A stretch of 64,000 nt of DNA, taken from NCBI GenBank assembly GCA_003833135.1, contig QZLH01000010.1, positions 184,599 to 248,598 on the forward strand, given 5' to 3'. Positions 11,581 through 23,607 of this stretch are shown here, piece after piece (the stretch's first letter is position 1; every line of letters begins with the position of its first letter). Both the position numbers and the translations under genes were made by a program. The DNA comes from Oehlia diaphana (taxonomy: Eukaryota > Glomeromycota > Glomeromycetes > Glomerales > Glomeraceae). The notes beneath the pieces were generated by a model that saw only the letters and a program-made list of their open reading frames with translations, ran no database searches and was not told the origin of the DNA.

Positions 11581-13103
11581 CCGATTAAAAAAAAAAAAAA
11601 AGTTGAACAAAAAACTATTTTTGAAAATAAGAATTAATAATAAACCAACTATTTTAAGAAATTATGATTCGATTTGAAAAAAACGTGGCCCATTAAAGAT
11701 TTGTTCTAAATTTGTAACTAATAAAAAAAATCAATTTTGGTTATATTGACTTTTTCCTTTATCGTATATAATCACGTTTTTTTTTTTTTATGATATTTCT
11801 GAGAAATAAAAAATAAAATAAAATAAAATAAAATAAAAATAAAATAAAATTTTTTAAAAAGAAGAGATCATTTTTTTTCGAAAAATAAGAGATTTTTCGA
11901 AAAAATAAGTAAATAATAATAATAATAATAAAAATATTAAAAATGTAATAAAATAAAATAAAAACAAAAAAAAAAAAACCAAAAAAAACCAGTCAAATGA
12001 ATAAGAAATTTTTTTTTTTACAGGTCTTTAATCAAGTATAAAAAAGTTTGATGATTCTTTCAATGCTAAAATCTACTCTTTAATCTTATGAAGGCGCATT
12101 GTTTTTTTTTACATTGAATAAAAAATTTTTTTTTTTTTTTAAAAAAAAAAGATAAACTAAATCGGATACAATGAAAATATTGTATTAGCTTTTTTGGTCA
12201 TTTCGCCGAGATCATCTTTTTTTTTTTTCTCCCACGATTTATTTATTTACACCGAAAAAAATTTATATACGGTGTGTATAATATACATGCTATCTCATAT
12301 ACATGCTATCTCATATGCATATACTGTACATACTATCTATATATTCTTAATAAAAATAAAATATTACATACATTTACACACATTACAACATTTTTAACAT
12401 AGGGAAAAGTAAAACCTTTTTACTTTTTGCAATTAGATTTTTGTCTTCAAACGGCTTAAACTTGGGCTTAAATTCGGGCTTATAGTTTGAAATAGTTTGA
12501 AATAATTTGAAATAGTTGAAATAATTACTTTTTAAAAAAGTGTTACTGATTTTCATAGAAAAAAATAAACTGGTTTTCAAGTTAACACAATTACACCATT
12601 ATATACATTATATAAACATTATATAAACATTATATACATTATATACATTATAAATAATATACACTATACAAATTTAAACACATTTCATATTCACATCATT
12701 TACACATCCTAATATAGTACAACAAATCAACTTGACAACTTGACAGCACTGGTCAAAGCACCTATTGTTTATAATATCATGTGAAAAAATTTTTTAAAAA
12801 AAAAGAAAAAAAAAAAGTATATAAATAGTAAATATAAATAAACAAATTACATAACTTACTACTACTGTTAACTAAAAATTAGGTATTTGTTAATTAAACT
12901 ATTAATTACGGTAATAATATCGGGAATATCAAAATATTCGGAATATCGGTTAAGAGGTTAAAGAATTTATTCAAATTCTATTTATAGAAAAATAATTTTG
13001 TTATATCAAAAAATAAAGGAATATATTGCGTTTATATACTGTATATGTACTGTATGTATATATCGTACGTATATATAATTTTTCAAATTCTTAAAAAAAA
13101 AAT

Positions 13104-13107
<4 letters not shown>

Positions 13108-13156
<49 letters not shown>
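13108..13156. repeat. Run of 49 A
   Basis: An uninterrupted homopolymer; the poly-lysine open frame across it is an artefact. It could be the poly-A tail of an old retro-inserted copy, but no source gene is visible 5-prime of it. Homopolymers this long are also prone to assembly and sequencing error. Confidence 0.85.
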
Positions 13157-13159
<3 letters not shown>

Positions 13160-13749
13160 ATTTATTAATACGTGTGTCATTTGTTTGTTGTATAAAATAC
13201 CTTTTTTTTTTCAAGTTTTTCATTTTTTCGTCATTTTCGTCATTATTAAATGATGTGTCTTTTTGTATGACCCGAGTTCATTATATTACTAAATTTATAA
13301 ATTGCGTATGTTACAAAAATTAACTTTTAACGTTAATATTTTAATATTGTTAAAAAAAAAAATATTTAATTACGGTAATCCAGCAATAATTCCTGTTACA
13401 ACCGTCCAATTGTTTAATTATCAATTAACCCTTCATATTACCCGCGAAGGTTGGCGCAGCAAGTTTCAAAATTATGTTAAATATTCTTATTTTTATATAA
13501 AAATTATGAAATTTGTGCAATTCATGATCGCGTCATTTCTTATTATCTTACGCGTTTATTATTTATAAATTTCTTATAAAAAACTTTGAAAAAGGATTTT
13601 TGGAGTAAATTAATGAAATACGTAATTCCTAATTCGATTCAATAATATTATGTATGATTCGATGGAAAATTCTTTTTTAAAGGTTTTAATACAATAGAAT
13701 TTTGAGATATAATTATAATAATGATGTAGAAAAACTTATGATAATTACT

Positions 13750-13819
13750 TAATTACTGTAATTACTGTAATTACTGATTCAGATGATTTAGATGATTCAA
13801 ATGATTTAGATGATTTAGA
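13750..13819. repeat. Short tandem repeats AATTACTGT and GATGATTTA
   Basis: About three copies of a nine-base AATTACTGT unit run directly into five copies of a nine-base GATGATTTA/GATGATTCA unit. Non-coding. Confidence 0.75.
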
Positions 13820-14428
13820 ACAACAATACATACAATACATGTATATATATATATACAATACATGTATAGTTAAAACGCGTGATATCTCTTATTTGTCATA
13901 TCAAAATAAATTAAAAACTAATCAAAAATATAACGAATTGATTAAATGCTAATTTATAATTTATTATAATATTATAAATCAGAACCTCCCTGAGTACACC
14001 ATCCATTAATCGCATGCATGATATTACTGATGTTACTCATGTTACTCATACGCTTTTAAAATATGTAAGCTTTCTATAAATGCTCACAGCATACACGTAT
14101 CAAAATGTCCCACTCATTTTGAAGTTTTAACTTACATCATATCAGATATATTATTACCTTATATTAATAATAAAGATATTATTTATATTATTTATATTAT
14201 TTTAGCTATTTTTAACTGATCAATATAACAATTATAAGTTAAATGTTAAATGTTATCGAATAGTTTAAGGTTGGATCTAATTAGGATTAGGAGGATTATT
14301 AATCAATATGTTTTTGGTTTCAAATTTACATGCATGTATTAAATAAATAACTATTATCATTTTCCAATTAATATATATATATAACATATTAATCATCAGA
14401 GAATATATATATTAACGACATCTAAGAA

Positions 14429-14508
14429 AAGGATACAATTAAGGATACAATTAAAGGGTACAATTAAAGGATACAATTAAATGGTACAATTAAAGGGTAT
14501 AATTAAAA
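14429..14508. repeat. 15-base tandem repeat GGATACAATTAAAGG
   Basis: Five to six copies of GG(A/G)TACAATTAAA with single-base changes, 380 bases before the XRCC4-like start codon. Confidence 0.75.
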
Positions 14509-14890
14509 CAATTAAAATCATAGTTATCCTAATCTTAACTGATAAAAAAATGGTTCCCAGATTCATTATGATATCATCGAACGTTTTCAATTTCCAAACA
14601 GTCCATTCAAATAGGTGGAATGAAAAAAAATGTGAGTATTACAAGAAATTACGCTATCCATTAAGATTAAATTGGATCAGGTTAAAATTCCGGAAATGGA
14701 TATATATGTCGTAATGAATTGACGAAATCGTTCCCTTTTTTTTTTAAGAAATTCTCTTTTTCTTTTTTCTTTTTCTTTTTTTCTTTCTCCTTTCTTTCCC
14801 ACTTCCTTTTTTTTTTCTATCTGCCTATCTGCTTGGCTATCATTTCATTTCATTTTTTTACTTTTCAACCTAAGAAAAAAAAAATCAATA

Positions 14891-17176
14891 ATGTTAACAA
14901 GCAGTAGTGTGAAATTTTTTAAGATAACAAACCAAGAAAATGATTCTTCAAATTTATTTTATGTTAAATCAGTTTGGAAAATTGATTCATTGAAAAATTT
15001 ATCAGGATTAAAAGGAAAAATCGTTTGTGAATTAACTGTAACTAATTGTTATTCTTTTTGGACGCGAGATGGTAATAATCTAATTTATTAATTATATATA
15101 AATATATTATTAATTAATGAAAGTAATTATTAATTATTTATAAATGATTTTTTTTTGATTTTTTTTTTTTTTTTTTTTTTATTTGTCCCCCCTCTATTTA
15201 TTTTGTTAAAGTTACATTGGGCGATTTAAGATCCACCAAACCTAATAACATACGCGTCGAGAAAGAATTTTGTGAAGCAACTTATGCGGCATTATCTGGA
15301 CTTGAATCTTACGAAAATCGAGAATTATCATGTGTGATTACCATTGAAGATGATGATGATGCTGAGGTAAAAAAAAAAGAACACAAAGGAAATAAATAAA
15401 TAAATAAATTGATTATATAATCGATTCTCTCTGAAATATATATATATATTCGGCTTTCTTTAAAAAAAAAAAAAAATGTTATGTTATGTATTTTGTATAT
15501 ATTGTGATTATATATACATTACATCATATACTATACACACATTACACATTACAACATATATATATTTTTTTATCTTTTATCTTTTTAAAAAAGCTTTCCT
15601 GGAATTGGAAAATGAATGAACCTGAAACTAGTACCATGGTTTGTATTTTGATTACCTTTAATTATATAATAATTATATATATATATATAATTAATTAATT
15701 ATTTATTTTTTATATGGATTAATTTATTATTCATCTTTTATATTTATTAACTTATTATTTATTTCTATATGTATTAATTTATTATATGTATTAACTTACT
15801 ATTTATCTCTTTATAACTTATTATTTATTCTTTATATATGTCTTCAATACTATTTTTTTGTAAATATATATTATTATTTTCAGGCATTAAAATTTACTCT
15901 CGGAACCATATCTTTATATCCTGTTTCAAAATATGATACTGTAAAGATGTGGCAAGAATGGATGAATTTCTTAATTGAAGAAAGAGATCTATTTATGGTA
16001 TATATTATATATATATATATAGTATATGTATATTTGTTTTTTAATATAGTTTTTTTTTCTTGTAATTCATATTTTTTGTCTTTTAAAAAAAAAAAGATAA
16101 AGAGAGATAATTTTGAAACGCGTATCGAAGATTTATCAGAAATCAATAATCAAATGAAAGAAAAAATCGAGTCAATCTCAGTTGATAAAGATAATGATCA
16201 AAAATCTTTGACTGGAAAGGTAGTTAGTGATCATAATATTATATATTATCTTATAACGTAGACAAATTCTTTACAACCCTTATAACCCTAACCCTAACCC
16301 TTAACCCTTAACCCTTATAACCCTAACCCTTATAACCTAACCTTACCCTAACCCTAACCCTTTTTTTGTTTGATATAATGTTTGTATTTATATAATATAT
16401 AATTTTTTGTATTATATGTATTTTTAGTTCAAAACAGTCTTAAACAAAAAGAAAAGGAAAACGAAAAAATTAATAAATTTATTAAGTACAACTGGTAAAA
16501 AATCACTATATGAAAAAAAATATATATTTTTTAAATTTTTTATTCTAACATGAAAAAAAACGCGTTCTTTTTTTTTAAAAAAAAGATACCACCGAGCCTT
16601 CAAATGAACCATTGGAATCGCAATCGCCAAATGTTTCAGAACACGATGATCAAGATGAACCTGTTACACCTAATAGGAGAGTATCGCCTCGCAAAAAATC
16701 TCAATCGCCAAAGTCTAAACGAGCTTCTATTCCTTCCAAGAAGGTTAAATTAGGTAAAATAGTTGAATCTAATGAAGATGAGTCGACTGAACAAAAAGAA
16801 CATCAAGAACACCAAGAAGAATCAAAAGAACCAGAAGAACAAGAACAGAAACAAGAAGAGGAAGAATCTGAATCTATTCTCACTAAAACTTTTCGTGGTC
16901 AAGTAATTAAGTCTCGAAGGTACAAAATATTATTTTAATTTCTCTTTTTTTTTTTAATTGCATTATAAAAAATTAATATAAAAACAAATTAGAAGGCTAT
17001 CTCGAAAATCATCTTCTACATTAGATGATATTTTAGTTACTCCTGAACAAAAAGACACGTAAGTATAATCATCATTTTTTTTTTCAGGAATAATATTTTA
17101 CTTAAAAATATTTTAAATCTTTTTTAGTGGTGGTAGTTCTTCTCGAGGTTCTACTAGAAAGAAACCGAGAAAATAA
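14891..17176 (+). CDS. xrcc4: XRCC4-like non-homologous end-joining factor, nine exons
   Basis: Exons 14891-15071, 15212-15366, 15594-15638, 15884-15997, 16097-16219, 16428-16494, 16586-16919, 16993-17058 and 17128-17176 join in phase to 377 residues. The head domain shows FYVKSVWKIDSL and FWTRDVTLGDLR, matching the XRCC4 beta-sandwich head (human has HSAWTGTV at the same place). A coiled-coil stalk follows: FLIEERDLF, then NNQMKEKIESI. Exon 6 gives FKTVLNKKKRKTKKL, aligned with the human FxxVLNEKK stalk segment that bears the ligase IV site. The tail is acidic and Ser/Lys-rich with several SP sites, likely phosphorylated. XRCC4 homologues (Lif1 in yeast) hold DNA ligase IV at double-strand breaks in the nucleus. 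Primary sequence is poorly conserved in this family, so a fold check would help. Confidence 0.85.
16273..16361. repeat. Interstitial telomere-type repeats (CCCTAA)n in an XRCC4 intron
   Basis: About 90 bases made of CCCTAA and variants (AACCCTTAACCCTTA, AACCCTTATAACCCTAACCC) lie inside the 208-base intron between exons 5 and 6 of the XRCC4-like gene. The complementary strand reads TTAGGG, the common fungal and animal telomere unit. The tract is imperfect, so it is not a fresh chromosome end. The gene continues in phase on both sides, which rules out an assembly end here. Confidence 0.92.
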
Positions 17177-18867
17177 TTTTTCTTATGATATTTTCTTTTA
17201 AAATTGTATATAATATTTTTGTTCTCGATTATTATTTTCTCGATTATCATTTTCCCGATTATATCAATTCCTTGTTCTATTGTAAATAATAAATGCTGTG
17301 CGTTTTAATGTGTTCACAGCTGTTTTTGTCAAGAATATACTTTATTTTATTTTCTATTTCATTATTTCGTTTAGTATCTTTTAATACCGTAAATATTTCA
17401 ACCCCGCTATGCTCGAAAGGTTAGTTGCTCCCTTTTCGCATATTACCATGTAAAAATGCTTGCAAGCTGCGGTACACAATATAGTTGTGGGACTTTTATC
17501 CACATGGTTTATCTTTGGGCAATTGGATACTCATATCAATAAAATAAACTAGCTCTTGTGAAATTTCCAACATTGGATACGTACATGCCATAATGCTTCT
17601 AAAAACATATGATGATACTTATTGCTCAACTATATATTTGTATCAATTATATACAAAGTATCCTTTTGGAACTTTGACTTTACAAGTTCATAACATAAAG
17701 TATCGAGAAACATAAGTGCAAGGATACTGAATGGAAATTCAGTGGTAGTATAGATAATTGGCACATCCTATATTAGGATTGAAAGAAATGAATGTCCATT
17801 ATGCTTCCAACACGTAAATCTCGCAAGAAATGAATATAAATTATATTAATATTAGTTCATTCAAGAACCCCCCATCTACTTCCATCCATTCTATCTAACA
17901 TCCATCCGCCAATTGGTTGGTGTTCCTTTTAAAGTCATTACTATAAAATAAATTTTCCTGCATACCAATACATATTTTGACCAAAACCAATCATCCATCA
18001 AGATAAGTATTTCCAGTCTTCCATTGGTTACTTTCTCAAGTACTGTGTACTTGCTTAGCGAAACTTGTCTTTTGGTTATAACCGTAAGTTATACCCGTAA
18101 GTTATACCCGTAAGTTATACCCGTATAGCACTGACCAAAATACCCACGAGTATTTTGTATGGAACATGCCAAAATTGGCCAGAATTAGCCTACCAGAATT
18201 AAAATTTTTTAATCGCATTATAGGGTACGCCAAAAAGGTAGTCAGTGATATATGGTTTTTCGTTTATCAAGTTCATCTACAACGGTCTGTGTGAGGAAAT
18301 ATATTTTTTGAAAATAACCAATAGAGGAATTTTTTTATTAGTTAAAAGGTACGGACTTAATTAAAGAATACTTTAATAGTATATCTAATATAGTAAAATT
18401 ATTTTAAAAGTATTTTTTATATTATGTTGATTTTTATAACAATTTTTTTCTCTTATTAATATATACATGACCATTTTATAAATGTCATGTTTCTATGATT
18501 TTCAGGCTTTTAAATTACACTATATTCATTATATTCGCTATATTCGCTATTTTCACTATATTCATTATATTCGCTATATTCACTATATTTACTATTTACT
18601 ATATTTACTATTCACTATATTCACTATATTCACTATATTCACTATATTCACTATATTCTTGAAGAAAATCTTATTGGAAAAAGTAGTCACAATAATACCG
18701 ATTCTTTTTTTTTAGATTATTTTTTTATAAATAAAAAACTGAAGAAAATTTACACGTGAATAAATATCAGCAATTAAACTTTAATTATATATATATAAAG
18801 TGCTTCATGGTAGATGTTGTTAATTTACTGGAAAATAAAAATGTTCTTATTAATACTTATACCGTTA
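17177..18867. other. Intergenic DNA between XRCC4-like and helicase genes
   Basis: No gene recognised. The two flanking genes converge. Base composition at 17400-18300 is less AT-rich than the deserts and may hold decayed insertions, but no continuous frame was found. A 15-base unit (GTAAGTTATACCCGT) is repeated three times at about 18080-18125. Confidence 0.55.
18517..18660. repeat. Nine-base minisatellite TATATTCAC/TATATTCGC
   Basis: About fifteen units alternate between TTCACTATA, TTCGCTATA, TTCATTATA and TTTACTATA. It sits 210 bases past the stop codon of the helicase gene and gives a repetitive, meaningless open frame. Confidence 0.85.
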
Positions 18868-21006
18868 TTAATACTTATACCGACCACGGGATTCACGTCT
18901 TCCTCTTCCATCTCTATCAAATCTTTTATTGAAGTCATTAGATCTACCACCAAATCGACCCCTACCAAATCTATCACCTCCTCGTGATTGAGTTTTTTCT
19001 TTCAACCCAAACCTATCCAAAACATATGGACTAATTGGCATTTCAGATCCAAAAGCTTTTGAAAATTCACTTACAGCTGACACCAAATCAATTTTTTTGA
19101 AATAATTTGCACTGGATTTTCCTGCATCTAAGAATGATAACGAATTTATGATTTAATTTAACGACTATTAAATTTTAATTCTCAATTAAACAATTATGTA
19201 ATATTAAATACTCACAATATCCTAGAAAAGCCATGGATGCTTCTTTTATTTGGTCAATATCAAGCTCTTCTAAAGCTCTTTCGATCATGTTATCATCTGT
19301 AACATTATAAGACTGACCATCCACTTCTTTTATTGGCAGATCATTGATAAGTTTTGTAAATCCTTTCTCAAAGGGTGCCAATACAAGCATTCCTTCCCCT
19401 TCTTTGCCTGCACGGCCTGTTCGTCCCAAACGATGAATATATTGTTCCCGAGTAGAAGGTGCACCAATTTGAAGTACCATTGTAACTCCTGGATAATCCA
19501 CACCTCGTGCTGATACATCAGAAGTAACAAGAACTGCATTTTGTCTTGATCTACGGAATCTATCTGACACTCTGGAACGCTGCATTTGTGACAAACCAGA
19601 ATGGAGTTCAAAAATCTCCATATCACCCAAATTTTTCAGAAAGTCAGCATAAAGCATAGTTCCCAATCTTGTTGGTAAGAACATTATTATTTTCCCTTTC
19701 TTGTGCGATTTTTTATGTTCTTTCATGATATTTCGGATAGTAGTAAGATGTGCTTCATATGGAGTTATAACGTATGATTGTTTAACTTGAGTATTTGTGT
19801 TAACATCATTAGGATCAACAGTATCAATAAATTTGTAATCAGGCTTGAGAGAAAGATTAGCTATTTGTCGGATTTGATTAGAGACTGTTGCAGAAAATAG
19901 GAAAGTTTGTCTTTCCTTTGGGAAAAATTGCACAATTTCTTCGATATCATCTCGGAAACCCATATCTAACAACTGATCCGCTTCATCAAGAATTAACTAT
20001 TCAAGTTTTTTTTTTTAGAAACATTCATTCAAAAAGAGAAAAAAATTTATAAATATTTAAATGTTATTACTTACCGTTTTTATACCATTACATTGTTTTT
20101 TAAAACTTGATTCGGTTGATAATAGATCGTATAATCTACCTGGTGTACCTACTACTAGATCTACTCTTTGATGTGATAATTTTCTAACTTGAAGTCTCCT
20201 ACTTTCACCACCAACTAAACATTGAACTTTATAATTATAAAAAGTCAAAAGTTGATATGCTTCATTTGCAATTTGTTGAGCTAATTCACGAGTTGGGGAA
20301 ATAATCATAATTGAAACCATTTCTCCTCTATCACCATTTCGAGAATTACGGATTAAAGTTTCTATAGCAGGAATTAAAAATGCTAAGGTTTTGCCGGTAC
20401 CAGTTTTTGCTTTTACAAATAGATCTCCTTCAATTGGTAATTGTGATAATACAGCATCTTGAACTTTTGACATTTCATGATATTTAAAAACTTTAAGTAA
20501 AGCTTGTTGTGTTTTTGGTGAAATTGAAGTAATTTCATCGAATCTTGATGGAACATATTCATCTTTAGATACAATAGAAGGATCATTTATATTAAATTCT
20601 TTTCTTTCTGCTTCAGTATCTTCAATATTTCTTGTCCGTGCTAATTTAGCATATGTACGAATATTCGTGTTATGTAAGAAAGTTTGTGGAGAAGTATTTA
20701 GACCAGTTGTTAAACGTGTATCAAAAGAGAACCGTTTGTTTTTCAACACGTTTAAGGTGGAATATCCACGAATTACCGAAGCTATCAGCCGAATTATATA
20801 AGAATAGGTATTAATCAAAACCAAAAATATAAATTTATGAACATTCGAATTTAAATATAAAACTAACAATGTTGTAACTCTGTTTTCAAAGCGAACGTTG
20901 ATGGTTTGTTTCGTAGAAAAGATCTAAAAACCACATTGGTAAAAGCAAAAGCATTTTTATATGAATTATTACGACTTATACTTCCTATCAGAGTTTGAGC
21001 ATACAT
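18868..21006 (-). CDS. Mitochondrial DEAD-box RNA helicase, Mss116-like
   Basis: Exons 21006-20868, 20781-20075, 19996-19216 and 19127-18868 join in phase to 628 residues. Exon 1 supplies an N terminus (MYAQTLIGSISRNN, then VVFRSFLRNKP) rich in Arg, Ser and hydrophobics and without acidic residues, typical of a mitochondrial presequence. All helicase motifs are present: AKTGTGKT (about 171-178), PTRELA, TPGR, DEAD, SAT, ARGVD and HRLGRTGRAG. The C terminus is a basic Arg/Gly tail (GGDRFGRGRFGGR), as in Mss116, which helps group II and group I intron folding and mitochondrial translation. Family placement among mitochondrial DEAD-box proteins is inferred from the presequence plus tail. A longer frame from the ATG at 20869 exists but reads through the first intron. 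Confidence 0.88.
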
Positions 21007-21494
21007 TCTTTTTTTTTTTTATGGATTTTTATTTTAAAAAAAAAAGAAAAAAATTTTAAAAATTTATCAAAAAAATTTTTCGTCTTATCAAATCTACATC
21101 AATTATCATTGACGTACCCCTGGAGCCTGGACCTGGGTCTTTGGGTCTTGGGTAACATAGTGGGTAACATATACATATGATACATATGATAGGCATTCAA
21201 ACAACCAATGGGTAATATGCCCCAAATCTCAATATTCCCCAAATTGACGATGATTACTATATGTGAAAAGTAATGCTTTGAAAATTCTTAAGGCATTATA
21301 AAGATGGGCTGATAATTTAGGCGATTTTGGGCCGCAATCGTCAACTTGGGGCACAACATATACATACGATTTGGCATGAGCATTCAAACATCCAATCAAA
21401 AAATGGTTTAAATAAATATACGTATTTTATTATAATTTGTCTTTTATATAAAAAAAATTTCAATTACTTTTTTTTATCTATTCTTATAGAAAAA
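21007..21494. other. Intergenic spacer between divergent helicase and golgin genes
   Basis: No gene recognised. It holds two copies about 187 bases apart of ACATATACATA followed by GCATTCAAACAACCAAT or GCATTCAAACATCCAAT (ending 21209 and 21396), apparently an old local duplication. A probable 5-prime-UTR intron acceptor (TTCTTATAG) lies five bases before the golgin ATG. Confidence 0.5.
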
Positions 21495-23607
21495 ATGGCA
21501 CAAATAACCATTCCTAATAACAATGTAGTAACCTCAAAAGCTGAAACACCTGAAGCACCAGTAGTAGTTAGTCAACAATCATTATTATCTGCTTTAAGTT
21601 ATCTTCGTGCAGAACTTGAAAAATTGAAGAAAGAAAATAAAGAATTATCAACTGAACGTACAACTTTATTTGAACAATTAGAAAATGAAAAGAACAAGAA
21701 CAATAATAATATAATAAATAATAATAATAATGAAATAGTAGAAGATAGTAATAGTATCAACCAAAAGGACAATAATAATAACGAGGATTCTACTTTGTCG
21801 AAAAATGACGATGATCATAAAAAATTGATAGAAGAATTAACGACAAAAATTGAACAAATCGAAAAAGAAAAAAAAGAGGAGATTACAAATATTGAATCAC
21901 AACTTGAACAAAGTAAGGAAGAAAAGAGACAATTAGAAGTACAACATCAAAGTTTAATTGCTAAATTGGCCAATTTTAAGACTTCCATAGCTGATAAATT
22001 GAAAGCAGACAATGTATTGATTTTATTTATTTATTTTTTTTTTTTTGTACATAATAATTAATTTTTTATTAATTAATTCTTTTTATTTATTTATTTTTTA
22101 TTCAGGAAGAACATAATAGAATTAGACAGCAATATAATGAATTGAATGAACAAAATAAGGAACTTAATAACACTATTTTACAATTACAAGCTAACCTTTC
22201 TATCAGTCAAGATGAGAACGATAAAGTAAATCAACAATTAGAGTCTTTACAATCACAGCTTTTTGATATACAACAGCAATCTTCACGTGAAATTGATGAA
22301 AAAGATGATATAATTCGTGACTTACAATATAATTTAGACCGTACAGGAAGAGAACGGGAAGAATGGGAAGTTAACGCAATGGAATTAAAAAGTGCAAAAG
22401 ATGAATTACTTTCTCGCATAAAACATTTAGAAAGGGAAATGGATGCCTTAAAACATGAGAAAGAAGTTTTAATTGTTGAAAAAAATAATGAGTCAGAAAG
22501 TTTGGCCAATCTACAAAATGTTTTAGAAGAGTTTGAAGCAGGTAATAAGGATATTATATTTTATTTGTCAAAAAATTTTTCATGAATCTGACTTTCTTGT
22601 TTTTATATAAGCTAAGCAATCAGAGATTCGGGAAGCCGTTGAAGGAATACAAATGCGACTTACCACTGCTACCAAAGAACTAGCAGAGTATAAAGAGCGT
22701 GCATTATTAGCTGAAGTAATTCTTACTTTTAGAATATTATGTATTTATTAATAATTAAATTCTCTTTTAACAAGTTTGTTTTACTTATTTAGACTCAATT
22801 AGGGCAAATAAAAGATGAAATCGGAAAAACGTTGCAATACGAAAAAGAAATAAAAGAAAAGAATTTACTAATTGGAAAGTTGCGACATGAAGGTATATAT
22901 ATTTATTAATGTTTGGAACTTTAAATTTTTTTATTATTTATGCTCATCTTTTACCCTTTTTTATAGCTGTAATATTGAATGGGCATCTTACTGAAGCTTT
23001 ACGTCGTATGAGAGAGGAAAGCAGTGAGAATAATGTGGACAAGTTAGTTTACTTATTCAAAATATATATTTGATTTTATTAATTTCTTTCCTGTAATAAC
23101 AATTTTAATACAATTTTTAATGTTTTTTATTAGACGCCTTATTACCAACCTTTTGATCGCTTTCTTCAACACTCCACGTGGAGATAGCAAACGATTTGAG
23201 ATATTACAATTGATGGCAAATATGTTAGAATGGACGGAGGAACAGAAGGAACAAGTAGGTTTAATAAGAAAAGCATTATCTAGCAGATCTGAAGATCGAT
23301 CAAATAAATGGGTATCAGGTTTGTGGACACCCACTATTGAGAGACCACGGGGTCGACTATCAGAAGATGTCCCTAGACCAACTATTCGTATATCTGAAGA
23401 TGAAGCTACTAGAGAGGTAAATGATTTAAAGTGATTTATTTAATTAAAATTAATTTATTAATTCACTTATTTTTATTATCTTTTTTTTAATACTTTTATT
23501 AGTCATTTTCTGATATGTGGATATCGTTTTTACTTAAAGAAGCAAGTAAAGACAATCAACATAATAATGGTAATAGTAATAATTCTAATTCAAAACAAGT
23601 AGAATAA
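21495..23607 (+). CDS. rud3: Rud3/GMAP-210-type golgin with GRAB domain
   Basis: Exons 21495-22013, 22106-22541, 22612-22715, 22793-22892, 22967-23042, 23134-23416 and 23503-23607 join in phase to 540 residues. Residues 30-400 are almost continuous heptad coiled coil, interrupted by an Asn/Asp-rich stretch near residue 75. Residues 412-458 read RLITNLLIAFFNTPRGDSKR, then EILQLMANMLEWTEEQK. This is the GRAB (GRIP-related Arf-binding) pattern, which binds Arf1-GTP and places the golgin on the cis-Golgi. A downstream MWISFLLKEA helix precedes an Asn-rich tail. The family tethers ER-to-Golgi vesicles. The ATG chosen follows a likely leader intron; an upstream ATG at 21327 would add unrelated residues. 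Confidence 0.85.

Larger units (their letters stand above)
8261..14890. other. 6.6-kb AT-rich intergenic DNA rich in minisatellites
   Basis: No gene recognised on either strand. Open frames here are short, Phe/Lys/Ile-rich and end in homopolymers. Up to about 8520 this is probably the 3-prime region of the MIT-domain gene. Other contents are simple repeats, the clearest of which are listed separately. A palindrome-poor, repeat-rich stretch at 12590-12665 repeats ACATTATATA. The last 150 bases carry a C/T-rich run (14735-14820) upstream of the XRCC4-like start. Confidence 0.6.

Noticed and set aside
13045..13323. Poly-lysine frame
   Set aside because: It is the translation of a 49-A run.
16273..16361. 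Telomere repeats as a true chromosome end
   Set aside because: The XRCC4-like gene continues in phase on both sides, so the tract is interstitial.
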